Shown piece by piece: positions 20,529 through 27,687 of a stretch of 48,371 nucleotides of DNA. This stretch comes from Clostridia bacterium (GTDB taxonomy: Bacteria > Bacillota > Clostridia > Christensenellales > QALW01): contig JAFVVO010000008.1 in the NCBI GenBank assembly GCA_017502165.1, positions 1 through 48,371 on the forward strand, written 5' to 3'. The translations under genes were made by a program, and so were the position numbers. How positions within the stretch are numbered: the first letter of the stretch is position 1; each line of letters begins with the position of its first letter. The notes beneath the pieces are model-generated. The model was not told the origin of the DNA and made no database searches. It was given only the letters and a program-made list of their open reading frames with translations.

Positions 20529-20733
20529 CTTCTTCACCTTTCTTTATTTCATTAATTCTTTCTATGCAAACTTTAAGCATAACAGCAGTAAAAGCAAGTG
20601 GGATAATACCTAAAAGCCATTTCCAAATGCCATCTATCAGTGATATTAAAAAGCCAAAGTAAGCAATGTAATACAAAACCATAATAGCGGTTACAATAAT
20701 CGGCGCAATCAGTTTTTTCTGCTGTTCTTTCAT
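20509..20733 (-). CDS. Small two-helix membrane protein
   Basis: 74 residues with two predicted membrane helices (about 9-33 and 37-55), a cationic N-terminus (MKEQQKKL) and an acidic tail (EIKKGEEDDLSKY). No recognised family. It starts 12 bases after ktrA stops and overlaps the YbjQ gene, so it belongs to the same operon. Position suggests a partner of the YbjQ protein or an accessory to K+ uptake; this is inference. Confidence 0.75.
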   Translation of the reverse strand: MKEQQKKLIAPIIVTAIMVLYYIAYFGFLISLIDGIWKWLLGIIPLAFTAVMLKVCIERINEIKKGEEDDLSKY

Positions 20734-20745
20734 ACATTCACCGCA

Positions 20746-21396
20746 TTACTTCAATTTTTGTAATTTTAGGGTATTAGCAATAACAATAAGCTGCATTCCT
20801 TTTTCGAGAGGGAGTGCCGGGTCAACGGTTGTGCTGATTTTATCTCCGGTTCGTATTGCAACTACGTTGACGGAATATTTTTTGCGAAGATTGAGCTCTA
20901 TCAGTGTTTTACCAACCCATTCATTTTTAACATCAATTTCTACCATGGATACTTCGCCGGAAAGCTCTATCATTTCCGAAAAGCCTGATGTAAGCAGGTT
21001 TTTGGCAAGTCTTGTTCCCGATTCTTTTTCGGGGAAGACCACCTTGTCAGCACCTACACGGCTTAAAATCTTTTGGTGCATTTCATTGCCGCATTTAACG
21101 ATAACTGTAGGCACGCCCGCTTCTTTGCAAAGTGTTACTGCCATAACGCTGGCTTCAAGATTACTTGCCATCGAAACAATGACAACGTCGATATTGGATA
21201 TACCAAGCCTTTTAATCACCTCAGGCTCAGTAATATCAGCGCATTTGCAAACGGGTAGGGTTTCAATTGCGTTGTTGACGTTGTTTTGGTCAATATCAAC
21301 AGCCAGAACTTCTGCGCCGTTGTTTACAAGCTCTTCCGCAACAGCCTTGCCGTATCTGCCGAGACCTAATACGGCATAAGTTTTGTGTATACTCAT
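20746..21396 (-). CDS. ktrA: K+ uptake regulatory subunit, RCK domain (KtrA/TrkA)
   Basis: 216 residues, the single-RCK length of KtrA. The N-terminal Rossmann fold has VLGLGRYGKAVAEEL (glycine motif), the acidic end of strand two in AVDID, and a C-terminal RCK_C domain from about residue 135. KtrA forms an octameric ring under KtrB and gates K+ (Na+) flux in response to ATP/ADP; KtrA-type subunits are also known c-di-AMP targets. It lies 15 bases downstream of ktrB. Confidence 0.92.
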   Translation of the reverse strand: MSIHKTYAVLGLGRYGKAVAEELVNNGAEVLAVDIDQNNVNNAIETLPVCKCADITEPEVIKRLGISNIDVVIVSMASNLEASVMAVTLCKEAGVPTVIVKCGNEMHQKILSRVGADKVVFPEKESGTRLAKNLLTSGFSEMIELSGEVSMVEIDVKNEWVGKTLIELNLRKKYSVNVVAIRTGDKISTTVDPALPLEKGMQLIVIANTLKLQKLK

Positions 21397-21411
21397 AAAA
21401 ATTATTCCTTT

Positions 21412-22770
21412 CTATCCCACACTGATTTCTTCGATGGGGTTTCTTATGATATTCTGATTATCCTTATTACGCTTAAATGCAACGGCGAGTGAAATCGGGC
21501 CTACTCTGCCGAGATACATTGTAACAATAATTATAATCTTGCCGACACCGTCGAGAGACGCCGTAAGATTTCTTGAAAGACCTACGGTTGCGGTGGCACT
21601 GACTGTTTCATAAACAACATCGAGTGCATTTGCATCTGTTACTGCTGAGAGCAAAACCGTTGAAGCAAACATAATAATAAAAGACATACAGGTAACAGCA
21701 ACCGCTTTGCTGACAGCTTGTTTTGTGAGCTGTCTGCCAAATACCTCGGTATCCTCTTTGTTGCGAATAGCGGCAAATGCTGAAATAATAATAACGGCAA
21801 ACGTCACCGTTTTGATACCACCGGCTGTGCCAACGGGCGAACCGCCGATAAACATCAAAAGTAAGCATACGATAGAGCTTGCGTTTGTAAGGTTTTCCTG
21901 AGGCACTGTTGCAAAGCCCGCGGTTCTCGTTGTAACCGATTGAAATAAGGAGACTTCTATTTTTTGAAGCAAAGTATAATCTTTAATTGTTTGCGGATTA
22001 TTATACTCAAACGCAAAAATGAAGATTGCACCCACAAAAATTAAAATTAAGGTTGCTGTAATGGCGATTTTACTGTGCAGGGTAAGATCTCTGAAAAACC
22101 GCACCTTCTTCGTTCGTGCCTTTTTCACCACTCGGAGCACATCCCACCAAACAATATAGCCGATACCGCCCAAGATAATCAAAGAGCACGTAACAATATT
22201 GATAATAGGATTGAGGGCATAATCGCAAAGGCTGTTTTCGGCAATGATATCAATACCCGCATTGCAAAAGGCAGAAACGGAAGTAAAAAGTGATATCCAT
22301 ATTCCTTTTGCTCCAAATCGGGGTATAAAAACCGTCATATAAAGCAGAGCGCCGATACCTTCAATAATGAGTGTTCCGCCTACAACCTTTTTTACAAACC
22401 GAACAAGCCCCGAAAGCGAATTCAGATTAAATGCATCTTGCAAGAGCAGTCTGTCACCTATGCCCATTTTCTTGTGCAGAAGTATCATTAGCCCCGACAT
22501 GATGGTGATAACACCGAGACCGCCAATCTGAATCAAAATCAAAATTACAACCTGGCCGAAAACACTCCAGGAGGAAACGGTCGGTGTTACTACCAGACCT
22601 GTAACGCAAACGGAGGTCGTTGCAGTAAAAAGCGCGTCTAAAAAAGAAGTCGGGTTTCCATCGGCTGAACTTATGGGAAGTGAAAGCAATACTGCGCCTA
22701 TCAAAATCGCGGTCAAAAAACTCAACAGAATTATATGTGTTGTTGATATTCCGGTCCATTGTTTTCTCAT
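21412..22770 (-). CDS. ktrB: K+ transporter, TrkH/KtrB family
   Basis: 452 residues with about eight to ten membrane helices in four M1-P-M2-like repeats. The selectivity-filter glycines are visible in TTSVCVTGLVV, VSAFCNAGID, VTTRTAGFATV and SATATVGLSRN. The loop GGSPVGTAGGIKT matches the family. Inner-membrane pore for K+ uptake, partnered with KtrA directly downstream. ATG with GAGGTG upstream and a consensus promoter about 95 bases ahead. Confidence 0.94.
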   Translation of the reverse strand: MRKQWTGISTTHIILLSFLTAILIGAVLLSLPISSADGNPTSFLDALFTATTSVCVTGLVVTPTVSSWSVFGQVVILILIQIGGLGVITIMSGLMILLHKKMGIGDRLLLQDAFNLNSLSGLVRFVKKVVGGTLIIEGIGALLYMTVFIPRFGAKGIWISLFTSVSAFCNAGIDIIAENSLCDYALNPIINIVTCSLIILGGIGYIVWWDVLRVVKKARTKKVRFFRDLTLHSKIAITATLILIFVGAIFIFAFEYNNPQTIKDYTLLQKIEVSLFQSVTTRTAGFATVPQENLTNASSIVCLLLMFIGGSPVGTAGGIKTVTFAVIIISAFAAIRNKEDTEVFGRQLTKQAVSKAVAVTCMSFIIMFASTVLLSAVTDANALDVVYETVSATATVGLSRNLTASLDGVGKIIIIVTMYLGRVGPISLAVAFKRNKDNQNIIRNPIEEISVG

Positions 22771-22866
22771 AAATCCGTCTTACACCTCAAAATTACTGTA
22801 AAAAAACAAAACAGAACCAACCTTCTCTGCAGACAGCTAGCTCCATTTACATTTAATATTTTATTT

Positions 22867-22895
22867 ATTATAACATGCTCTGTTTTAACAGTCAA
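22867..22895 (-). promoter_or_regulatory. Sigma-A promoter of the ktr operon
   Basis: TTGACT (22890-22895), 17-base spacer, perfect TATAAT (22867-22872) on the minus strand. The 5' leader is about 90 bases, too short for a c-di-AMP riboswitch and without its conserved blocks. Confidence 0.88.
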
Positions 22896-23020
22896 GCCTT
22901 TCCGATGTTTTATAAAATACACGTAAAATGTTATTGTTTTTTCTTTGCGCATAACCTTTCTCAAAAATAAGTCCAAATAAACAATAGGTTGAGCTTGCGA
23001 CTCATCCGTGAATTTTTGTG

Positions 23021-23080
23021 ACGGTAGAAATATTTAGTTTTACTGCTCAGAGTATGTGTTCCTGCCGTTTTTTATTTTTA
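23021..23080 (+). terminator. Possible orphan terminator upstream of the lipoprotein gene
   Basis: ACGGTAG (23021-23027) can pair with CTGCCGT (23062-23068, one G-U) ahead of TTTTTTATTTTT. The loop is long (about 34 bases). No gene on the plus strand ends just before it, so it may close a small RNA from about 22980, or be chance. Confidence 0.3.
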
Positions 23081-23081
23081 C

Positions 23082-23109
23082 TTGCTAAATAATAAAAAAG
23101 TGATATACT
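23082..23109 (+). promoter_or_regulatory. Promoter of the lipoprotein gene
   Basis: TTGCTA (23082-23087), 16-base spacer, TATACT (23104-23109), 33 bases before the ATG. Confidence 0.7.
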
Positions 23110-23142
23110 TATAAAGCAAAATTTACCGCGAGGAGAACTCTT

Positions 23143-24009
23143 ATGAAAAAATTTTTGTCAATTTTATTAGCAATATTACTTGTGCTTGCGTTTGTTGGCT
23201 GCGACAATGCTTCCAACCAAGAGGAAGTAACGCCTACACCCAATGCAACACCCACCGCAACACCCACCGCCCAGAACGGTACGGTTGACGTAACGCACAG
23301 TCTTGCAACGGGCACTTTGGCTCCTACTGTAATTCCAACCGCCGCACCAACCGCTCCTACACCAACCCCTGCAGGTAACGGAAGCAACGCTTCAGAGCAT
23401 CAGCATTCCTGGGGCGAATGGACAATGGAAACCAAGGCTTTTGTTAACAAGCCCGGCGCTGATAAACGTGTTTGCTCTCTTTGCAAGCAGACGGAAACAA
23501 GACCGAGAAGCGCCAATGCCACATATAATTCCTTTTATGATTTTGGATATCAGTATGCGCTTTCAAACGACGGCGCTCTGACCACGTTTGGTGTATTCGG
23601 ATATGCTTGCTCCGCCTTGGGACAGTATTCCTATAAGCCCACACCCGTTGCAACGGTTGTTAATGAGCTGAAGAAATATTTTGTTTTTGACAGTCAGTTT
23701 GAAGCTAAATTAATTGAAGATATGAAAAAATATAATTACAACGCTCAGACTGACGAAATCACTCTTGAAGCAAACGCCGAAAGCGGTGACTTTATTCTTA
23801 AAGGCTTTAAGCACCTTGGGGGCAACAAATACGAAACCTATTATAAGTTCTCGGGCTTTGATATTTTCGAGGATTTGGATCTGTTATATAAGATAGAGGT
23901 GGAATTTAACAGAGATAAGGGCCAGCCCAACAAGATGCTGTCCTGCACGCTTATTCAATCCTTGCCAAGCGATATGACCGCCTGCCAAGAGGGCGAAAGA
24001 ATGGAATAA
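23143..24009 (+). CDS. Lipoprotein with Thr/Pro stalk and Cys-pair motif
   Basis: 288 residues. A signal peptide ends in lipobox LAFVGC with lipidation site C20. A Thr/Pro/Ala stalk follows (about 28-80, TPTPNATPTATPTA type), similar in style to the stalks at 617-2971. A motif HQHSWGEWTMETKAF...RVCSLCKQTETRP with two histidines and a CxxC recurs in clostridial surface proteins. The last 170 residues look like an alpha/beta domain I do not recognise. Extracellular, membrane-anchored; function unknown. RBS GAGGAG. Confidence 0.88.
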   Translation: MKKFLSILLAILLVLAFVGCDNASNQEEVTPTPNATPTATPTAQNGTVDVTHSLATGTLAPTVIPTAAPTAPTPTPAGNGSNASEHQHSWGEWTMETKAFVNKPGADKRVCSLCKQTETRPRSANATYNSFYDFGYQYALSNDGALTTFGVFGYACSALGQYSYKPTPVATVVNELKKYFVFDSQFEAKLIEDMKKYNYNAQTDEITLEANAESGDFILKGFKHLGGNKYETYYKFSGFDIFEDLDLLYKIEVEFNRDKGQPNKMLSCTLIQSLPSDMTACQEGERME

Positions 24010-24071
24010 GATTAATGCAAAAGCAAAAGATTGCAATTGCAGTCTTTTATATGAGCATTGAGCAAAAAGAG

Positions 24072-24097
24072 AAAACCCGGCTTTTTCGTCGGGTTTT
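24072..24097 (+). terminator. Terminator after the lipoprotein gene
   Basis: AAAACCCG (24072-24079) pairs with CGGGTTTT (24090-24097) across a T-rich loop; the T run is part of the descending arm. Confidence 0.8.
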
Positions 24098-24112
24098 AAT
24101 GTTGCAAAACAC

Positions 24113-24141
24113 TTGAATTGCGCAGGTGTTTTTGATATAAT
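24113..24141 (+). promoter_or_regulatory. Promoter of the CrtO-like gene
   Basis: TTGAAT (24113-24118), 17-base spacer, perfect TATAAT (24136-24141), 37 bases before the ATG. Confidence 0.82.
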
Positions 24142-24178
24142 AAATTTAATCTGAACAGGAACAGGCGGGGAAAAACTG

Positions 24179-24730
24179 ATGAAAAACAAAATGATTTTTA
24201 TAACCGTTTTCTTGTTTGCAGGATTTGCAATATCTTTATTATTGCTCGTTATAACTGAAAATGATATTATAGAAACCGTCACAATTACCGTGGGAATTAC
24301 TCTTTACCACTTTGCAATGAGACTGGCGGTAGGCAAAGCCGTAGACTCTGTTATGAAAAATAAGGCCGACCATAAAAGCCTATGGTTTCGCGAAAAAGGC
24401 TTCGAGAGCAAGCTGTATAAGCTGATACGTGTCAGAGAGTGGAAAAAATATCTTCCAACGTACAGTCCGGACACGTTCGATACAAGCCGAAAAACCGCTC
24501 AAGAGATTGTAGGCGCCGCTTGTCAGGCGGAGGTTGTTCACGAGGTTATTATGGTTCTCAGCTTGTTGCCGATACTTGCAATACCTCTTCTGAACGGAGC
24601 GGCCGCTATAATTATAACGTCGGTGCTGGCAATGGCGTTTGATTCGTTGTTTGTGATACTTCAACGCTTTAATCGGCCGAGATTGATAAAAGTGATGGAG
24701 CTCTTTAACAAAAAACGTGATCGCGTATAA
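24179..24730 (+). CDS. Membrane protein resembling the CrtO acyltransferase family
   Basis: 183 residues with about four membrane helices (6-24, 33-48, 122-139, 142-162). The motif VREWKKYLPTYSPDTFD, the EVVHEVIM helix and the C-terminal FNRPRLIKVMELF resemble the glycosyl-diaponeurosporenoate acyltransferase (CrtO) family. There are no carotenoid genes in the window, so a different acyl acceptor is likely. Monocistronic with its own promoter; a terminator lies about 100 bases downstream. Confidence 0.7.
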   Translation: MKNKMIFITVFLFAGFAISLLLLVITENDIIETVTITVGITLYHFAMRLAVGKAVDSVMKNKADHKSLWFREKGFESKLYKLIRVREWKKYLPTYSPDTFDTSRKTAQEIVGAACQAEVVHEVIMVLSLLPILAIPLLNGAAAIIITSVLAMAFDSLFVILQRFNRPRLIKVMELFNKKRDRV

Positions 24731-24830
24731 TAATGAAGCTCCTGCATAAAAAATTGCAAAACGTTTGATTTGCAAAACGCATTTTAAGATGCCTTACTGC
24801 GCCGGACAGATAAGAAATTAACCTGCGTAA

Positions 24831-24864
24831 AAAAAGACTAACGAAGCCTTCGTTAGTCTTTTTG
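24831..24864 (-). terminator. Bidirectional terminator between convergent genes
   Basis: AAAAGACTAACGAA (24832-24845) pairs with TTCGTTAGTCTTTT (24849-24862), with A and T runs on either side. It serves the CrtO-like gene and the Cys/Asp-tract gene. Confidence 0.9.
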
Positions 24865-24916
24865 TTTATCCGAATTTTCCTTAAAATTGCCCGTTTGGCA
24901 GGGCTTTTTGATAATA

Positions 24917-25417
24917 TTATTCGCCTAAAAGCTTAGCGTTGCACTTGGGGCAAACAAGCTCTTCCTCTGCAAAGTCACCTGAGAAGCAGATGAATTCGTT
25001 GCAGTTGGGGCACTGATATTCCTGATACTCGAACTCGTCGTCACAATCGCAGTCGCAATCGTCGTCGCAGCAGCAGTCACAATCGCAATCGTCATCGCAG
25101 CAGCAATCACAGTCGCAATCGTCACAGTCGCAGCAATCGCAGTCGCAGTCACAATCGTCATCACAGCAGCAATCACAGTCGCAGCAATCGTCTTCGTCGT
25201 CGAAGATAATTTCTTCAACCTCTAAAAGATCGTTGTCAACCTCTTCGATATATTCGTTAAGCTGAGTAAGCTCTTCGTCAACCTCTTCAAGATCGCAAGC
25301 GATATAATCCAAGGTGTCGATAATAGCGAGTAAAAGCTTGCCTTCGTTGGAATCTTCTGAAATCTTCAAGCCTTCTGCAAGGCCCTTAAGATATGCCACT
25401 TTCTTTTCTACTGACAT
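24917..25417 (-). CDS. CD1247-type protein with a Cys/Asp tract and zinc ribbon
   Basis: 166 residues. The N-terminal coiled domain (1-70, MSVEKKVAYLKGLAEGLKIS...) matches the CD1247 N-terminal domain of Clostridia. Residues 76-127 consist only of Cys and Asp: 25 Cys and 27 Asp in CDCDCCCDDD-like units, with one decamer repeated exactly at 101-110 and 111-120. A zinc ribbon closes the protein (CPNC 136-139, CPKC 156-159). The tract suggests dense metal binding. RBS AGGAGG. It lies 54 bases downstream of efp on the same strand. Confidence 0.88.
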   Translation of the reverse strand: MSVEKKVAYLKGLAEGLKISEDSNEGKLLLAIIDTLDYIACDLEEVDEELTQLNEYIEEVDNDLLEVEEIIFDDEDDCCDCDCCCDDDCDCDCDCCDCDDCDCDCCCDDDCDCDCCCDDDCDCDCDDEFEYQEYQCPNCNEFICFSGDFAEEELVCPKCNAKLLGE

Positions 25418-25471
25418 AGGTTTTTCCTCCTAAAAGAAATGTTAAAATAAGTATTCCCGTTTTATGAAAAA

Positions 25472-26029
25472 TTAAACGCGGTCCATATATTCGCCGGTAC
25501 GGGTATCAATTCTGATACGGTCGCCAACGTTAACGAATAAGGGAACGTTAACCTCATAGCCGGTTTCAATTTTTGCCTTTTTGGTTACGTTGGTAGCGGT
25601 ATCGCCCTTAACGCCGGGTTCAGCATCGATGATTTCGAACTCAACGAAGTTGGGAGCTTCAACGGAGAAGGCGGAGCCCTTATAGAACTTAATGGAAACT
25701 ACAAGGCTGTCCTTAAGGTAGGGAAGAGCGGAGTCAACCTGTTCCTTGTTAAGAGCAATCTGCTCGTAGGTTTCGTTGTCCATGAAGTAATAAAGCTCAT
25801 CGTCATTGTAAAGATACTGCATTTCCTTGCGCTCGATGTGGGCAAGAGGATATTTTTCATTGGGGTTGAAGGTTCTTTCAAGAACCTGACCTGTCATAAC
25901 GTTTTTGATCTTTGTGCGAACGAAAGCCGCGCCTTTACCGGGCTTAACGTGCAAGAAGTCAACGATAACGTAAACGTTGCCGTCAATTTCAACTGTAATA
26001 CCCTTTCTGAATTCACCTGCTGTAATCAT
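25472..26029 (-). CDS. efp: Elongation factor P
   Basis: 185 residues, standard length, three beta-barrel (KOW/OB) domains. EF-P binds between P and E sites and relieves stalling at polyproline. The loop VKPGKGAAF places the modifiable K32 at its tip. The C-terminus [17 protein letters not shown] is typical. RBS AGGAGG. It is 23 bases downstream of an M24 peptidase gene, the usual pepP-efp pairing. Its use fits the proline-rich stalk proteins encoded nearby. Confidence 0.97.
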   Translation of the reverse strand: MITAGEFRKGITVEIDGNVYVIVDFLHVKPGKGAAFVRTKIKNVMTGQVLERTFNPNEKYPLAHIERKEMQYLYNDDELYYFMDNETYEQIALNKEQVDSALPYLKDSLVVSIKFYKGSAFSVEAPNFVEFEIIDAEPGVKGDTATNVTKKAKIETGYEVNVPLFVNVGDRIRIDTRTGEYMDRV

Positions 26030-26052
26030 TTGAGTTTCCTCCTAAATTATTA

Positions 26053-27090
26053 TTATAATTTTATTAAATTTTTATCCGAGGCGGTCAGGTCAACTGCACC
26101 GTCGCGGGTAATAACAAACATATTTTCGATTCTCACGCCGCAGAAGCCTTCAAGGTAAACACCCGGCTCAACGGTTACCACGTTGCCCACGGTAAGAATG
26201 TCCTTGCTTACCTTGGAAAGACGGGGGGATTCGTGAATTTCAATGCCGACACCGTGGCCTAAGGAATGGGAGAAAAAGTCACCCAAGCCAACGCTTTCAA
26301 GATATTTTCTTGCGCAGGAATCCGCATAGGAGCATTCAACGCCTGCCTTAAGGGCTTGCGCACCGCGCTTATGAGCTTCAAGCACGGCAAAGTATATCTT
26401 TTCCATCTCCCGAGAAACCTCGCCGACGGCAACGGTACGGGTCATATCGGAATCGTAATTGTTCAGCCTTGCGCCAAAGTCAAGGGTAACGAACTCGCCC
26501 TCTTTAATAACCTTATCCGAGGGTACCGCGTGGGGCTTTGCTCCGTTTGCGCCTGAGGCAACAATGGTTTCAAAGGCAATGCCGTCAGCACCGTAGGAAA
26601 ACATCAAATATTCCAATCTTGCGCGCACTTCCTTTTCGGTTACGCCCGGACGGATAAAATCAAGAATATTTTCAAATGCCTTATCGGTTATTTTTTGCGC
26701 GGCAGAAATTTTTTCAATTTCCTCATCTGTTTTTGCGGCACGAAGGGAGGTAAAAGCGCCTTTCGTTTCGATTAAGGTAAAGCCTGCCTCGGTTAATTTA
26801 ACGTAATCTGCGGCAGTAAGGTAATCCTCCTGAATACCGAGAGTTGTTAAGCCTTGCTTTTTCGCCTGGTCGATAATTCCCTGCACGTAATCGCCGGAAA
26901 CGATTTCCGCTCTGCAGGAGGCTTCCTTTGAAGCAACGGTATAACGGCTGTCGGTAACAAGAACGGGATCCTCGGAATAAAGCACAAGGCAATCTACGCA
27001 ATAAAAGCCCGTTAAATAGAATATATCCGCAGGGTTTGAAATAACAAAGCCCTGAACGGACGGAAATTGATTAGTCAGCTCTTTAATCAC
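26053..27090 (-). CDS. Xaa-Pro aminopeptidase, M24B family
   Basis: 345 residues if started at the GTG at 27088-27090, which has AAGGAG nine bases upstream. An ATG at 27123 lies within the promoter -10 and has no ribosome site, so I reject it. The N-terminal creatinase-like domain (FVISNPADIFYLTGF) precedes the pita-bread catalytic domain. Metal ligands are in LDFGARLNNYDSDMTRT (two Asp), HSLGHGVGIEIHE (His), VEPGVYLE (Glu) and GVRIENMF (Glu). It removes N-terminal residues preceding proline in the cytoplasm. Coupled to efp. Confidence 0.93.
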   Translation of the reverse strand: MIKELTNQFPSVQGFVISNPADIFYLTGFYCVDCLVLYSEDPVLVTDSRYTVASKEASCRAEIVSGDYVQGIIDQAKKQGLTTLGIQEDYLTAADYVKLTEAGFTLIETKGAFTSLRAAKTDEEIEKISAAQKITDKAFENILDFIRPGVTEKEVRARLEYLMFSYGADGIAFETIVASGANGAKPHAVPSDKVIKEGEFVTLDFGARLNNYDSDMTRTVAVGEVSREMEKIYFAVLEAHKRGAQALKAGVECSYADSCARKYLESVGLGDFFSHSLGHGVGIEIHESPRLSKVSKDILTVGNVVTVEPGVYLEGFCGVRIENMFVITRDGAVDLTASDKNLIKL

Positions 27091-27116
27091 CGCACAACAC
27101 TCCTTATTGGTATATG

Positions 27117-27145
27117 ATACCATATTTTTTTGTATTTGTACATAA
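27117..27145 (-). promoter_or_regulatory. Promoter of the M24 peptidase-efp unit
   Basis: On the minus strand TGTACA is separated by 17 bases from TATCAT, about 25 bases before the GTG start. The -35 is only 4 of 6, so it is moderate. The overlap with the upstream ATG argues for the shorter protein. Confidence 0.6.
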
Positions 27146-27195
27146 TTATTCTAAAAACTTAGAGTTTTTTTGAGAAAAATTTGATAAAATTCCCG

Positions 27196-27687
27196 TTAAT
27201 CCTTAAAAATAAACCGCCAAACGAGCTTTTCGCGGCTGCGGTTAAAGACCTTGGTGCACCACCATTCGTTTGAAGAAATAGGCTCGGTAAGCACGCTTTT
27301 TGTCTTCAAGGAGTTTGCAAGGGCAATGTCCGTAAAGAGTTGGTCGCCTACCATTAAGGTTTCCTGAGGCAAAAAGCCCAAAGCCTTAATTAACTGCTTC
27401 GTTACAAAGGGGAACGGCTTTTTGGCGTTGTTAACAACCTGCAAATCTAACTTGTTGCCGATAAAAAAGGCATATTTTCCTCGGCTGTTAGTTAAAATTA
27501 CCACCTTGATGCCTGCTTCTTGAACGGATTTAACCCAAGAAGCAGTTTTTTCGTCAACATCAAAGCTGTGCCAGGGGGCAAGAGTATTGTCAAGGTCAAC
27601 AAGCACTAATTTTATGCCCTCGGCAATAAGCTTGGAAACGGAAATATCAAAAATTCTTTTTTGTCTTTCAGTTGGGGTAAGACCCAT
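27196..27687 (-). CDS. yqeG: YqeG family HAD-IIIA phosphatase
   Basis: 163 residues. Motif I DLDNTLAPW with D31 and D33, motif II ILTNSRGKY, motif III KKPFPF, motif IV GDQLFTDIALAN. YqeG relatives are cytosolic HAD phosphatases; the plant and yeast homologue Gep4 is a phosphatidylglycerophosphatase. That would fit pgsA, two genes upstream, which makes phosphatidylglycerophosphate; the link is inference. The start overlaps the valS stop by one base. RBS within valS. Confidence 0.9.
   Translation of the reverse strand: MGLTPTERQKRIFDISVSKLIAEGIKLVLVDLDNTLAPWHSFDVDEKTASWVKSVQEAGIKVVILTNSRGKYAFFIGNKLDLQVVNNAKKPFPFVTKQLIKALGFLPQETLMVGDQLFTDIALANSLKTKSVLTEPISSNEWWCTKVFNRSREKLVWRFIFKD

Noticed and set aside
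22771..22866. c-di-AMP riboswitch ahead of ktrB
   Set aside because: The leader is only about 90 bases and lacks the conserved ydaO-type blocks and a terminator.
27091..27123. Longer start for the M24 peptidase at the ATG 27121-27123
   Set aside because: That ATG is inside the -10 region and has no ribosome site, while the GTG at 27088-27090 has AAGGAG at the right distance.
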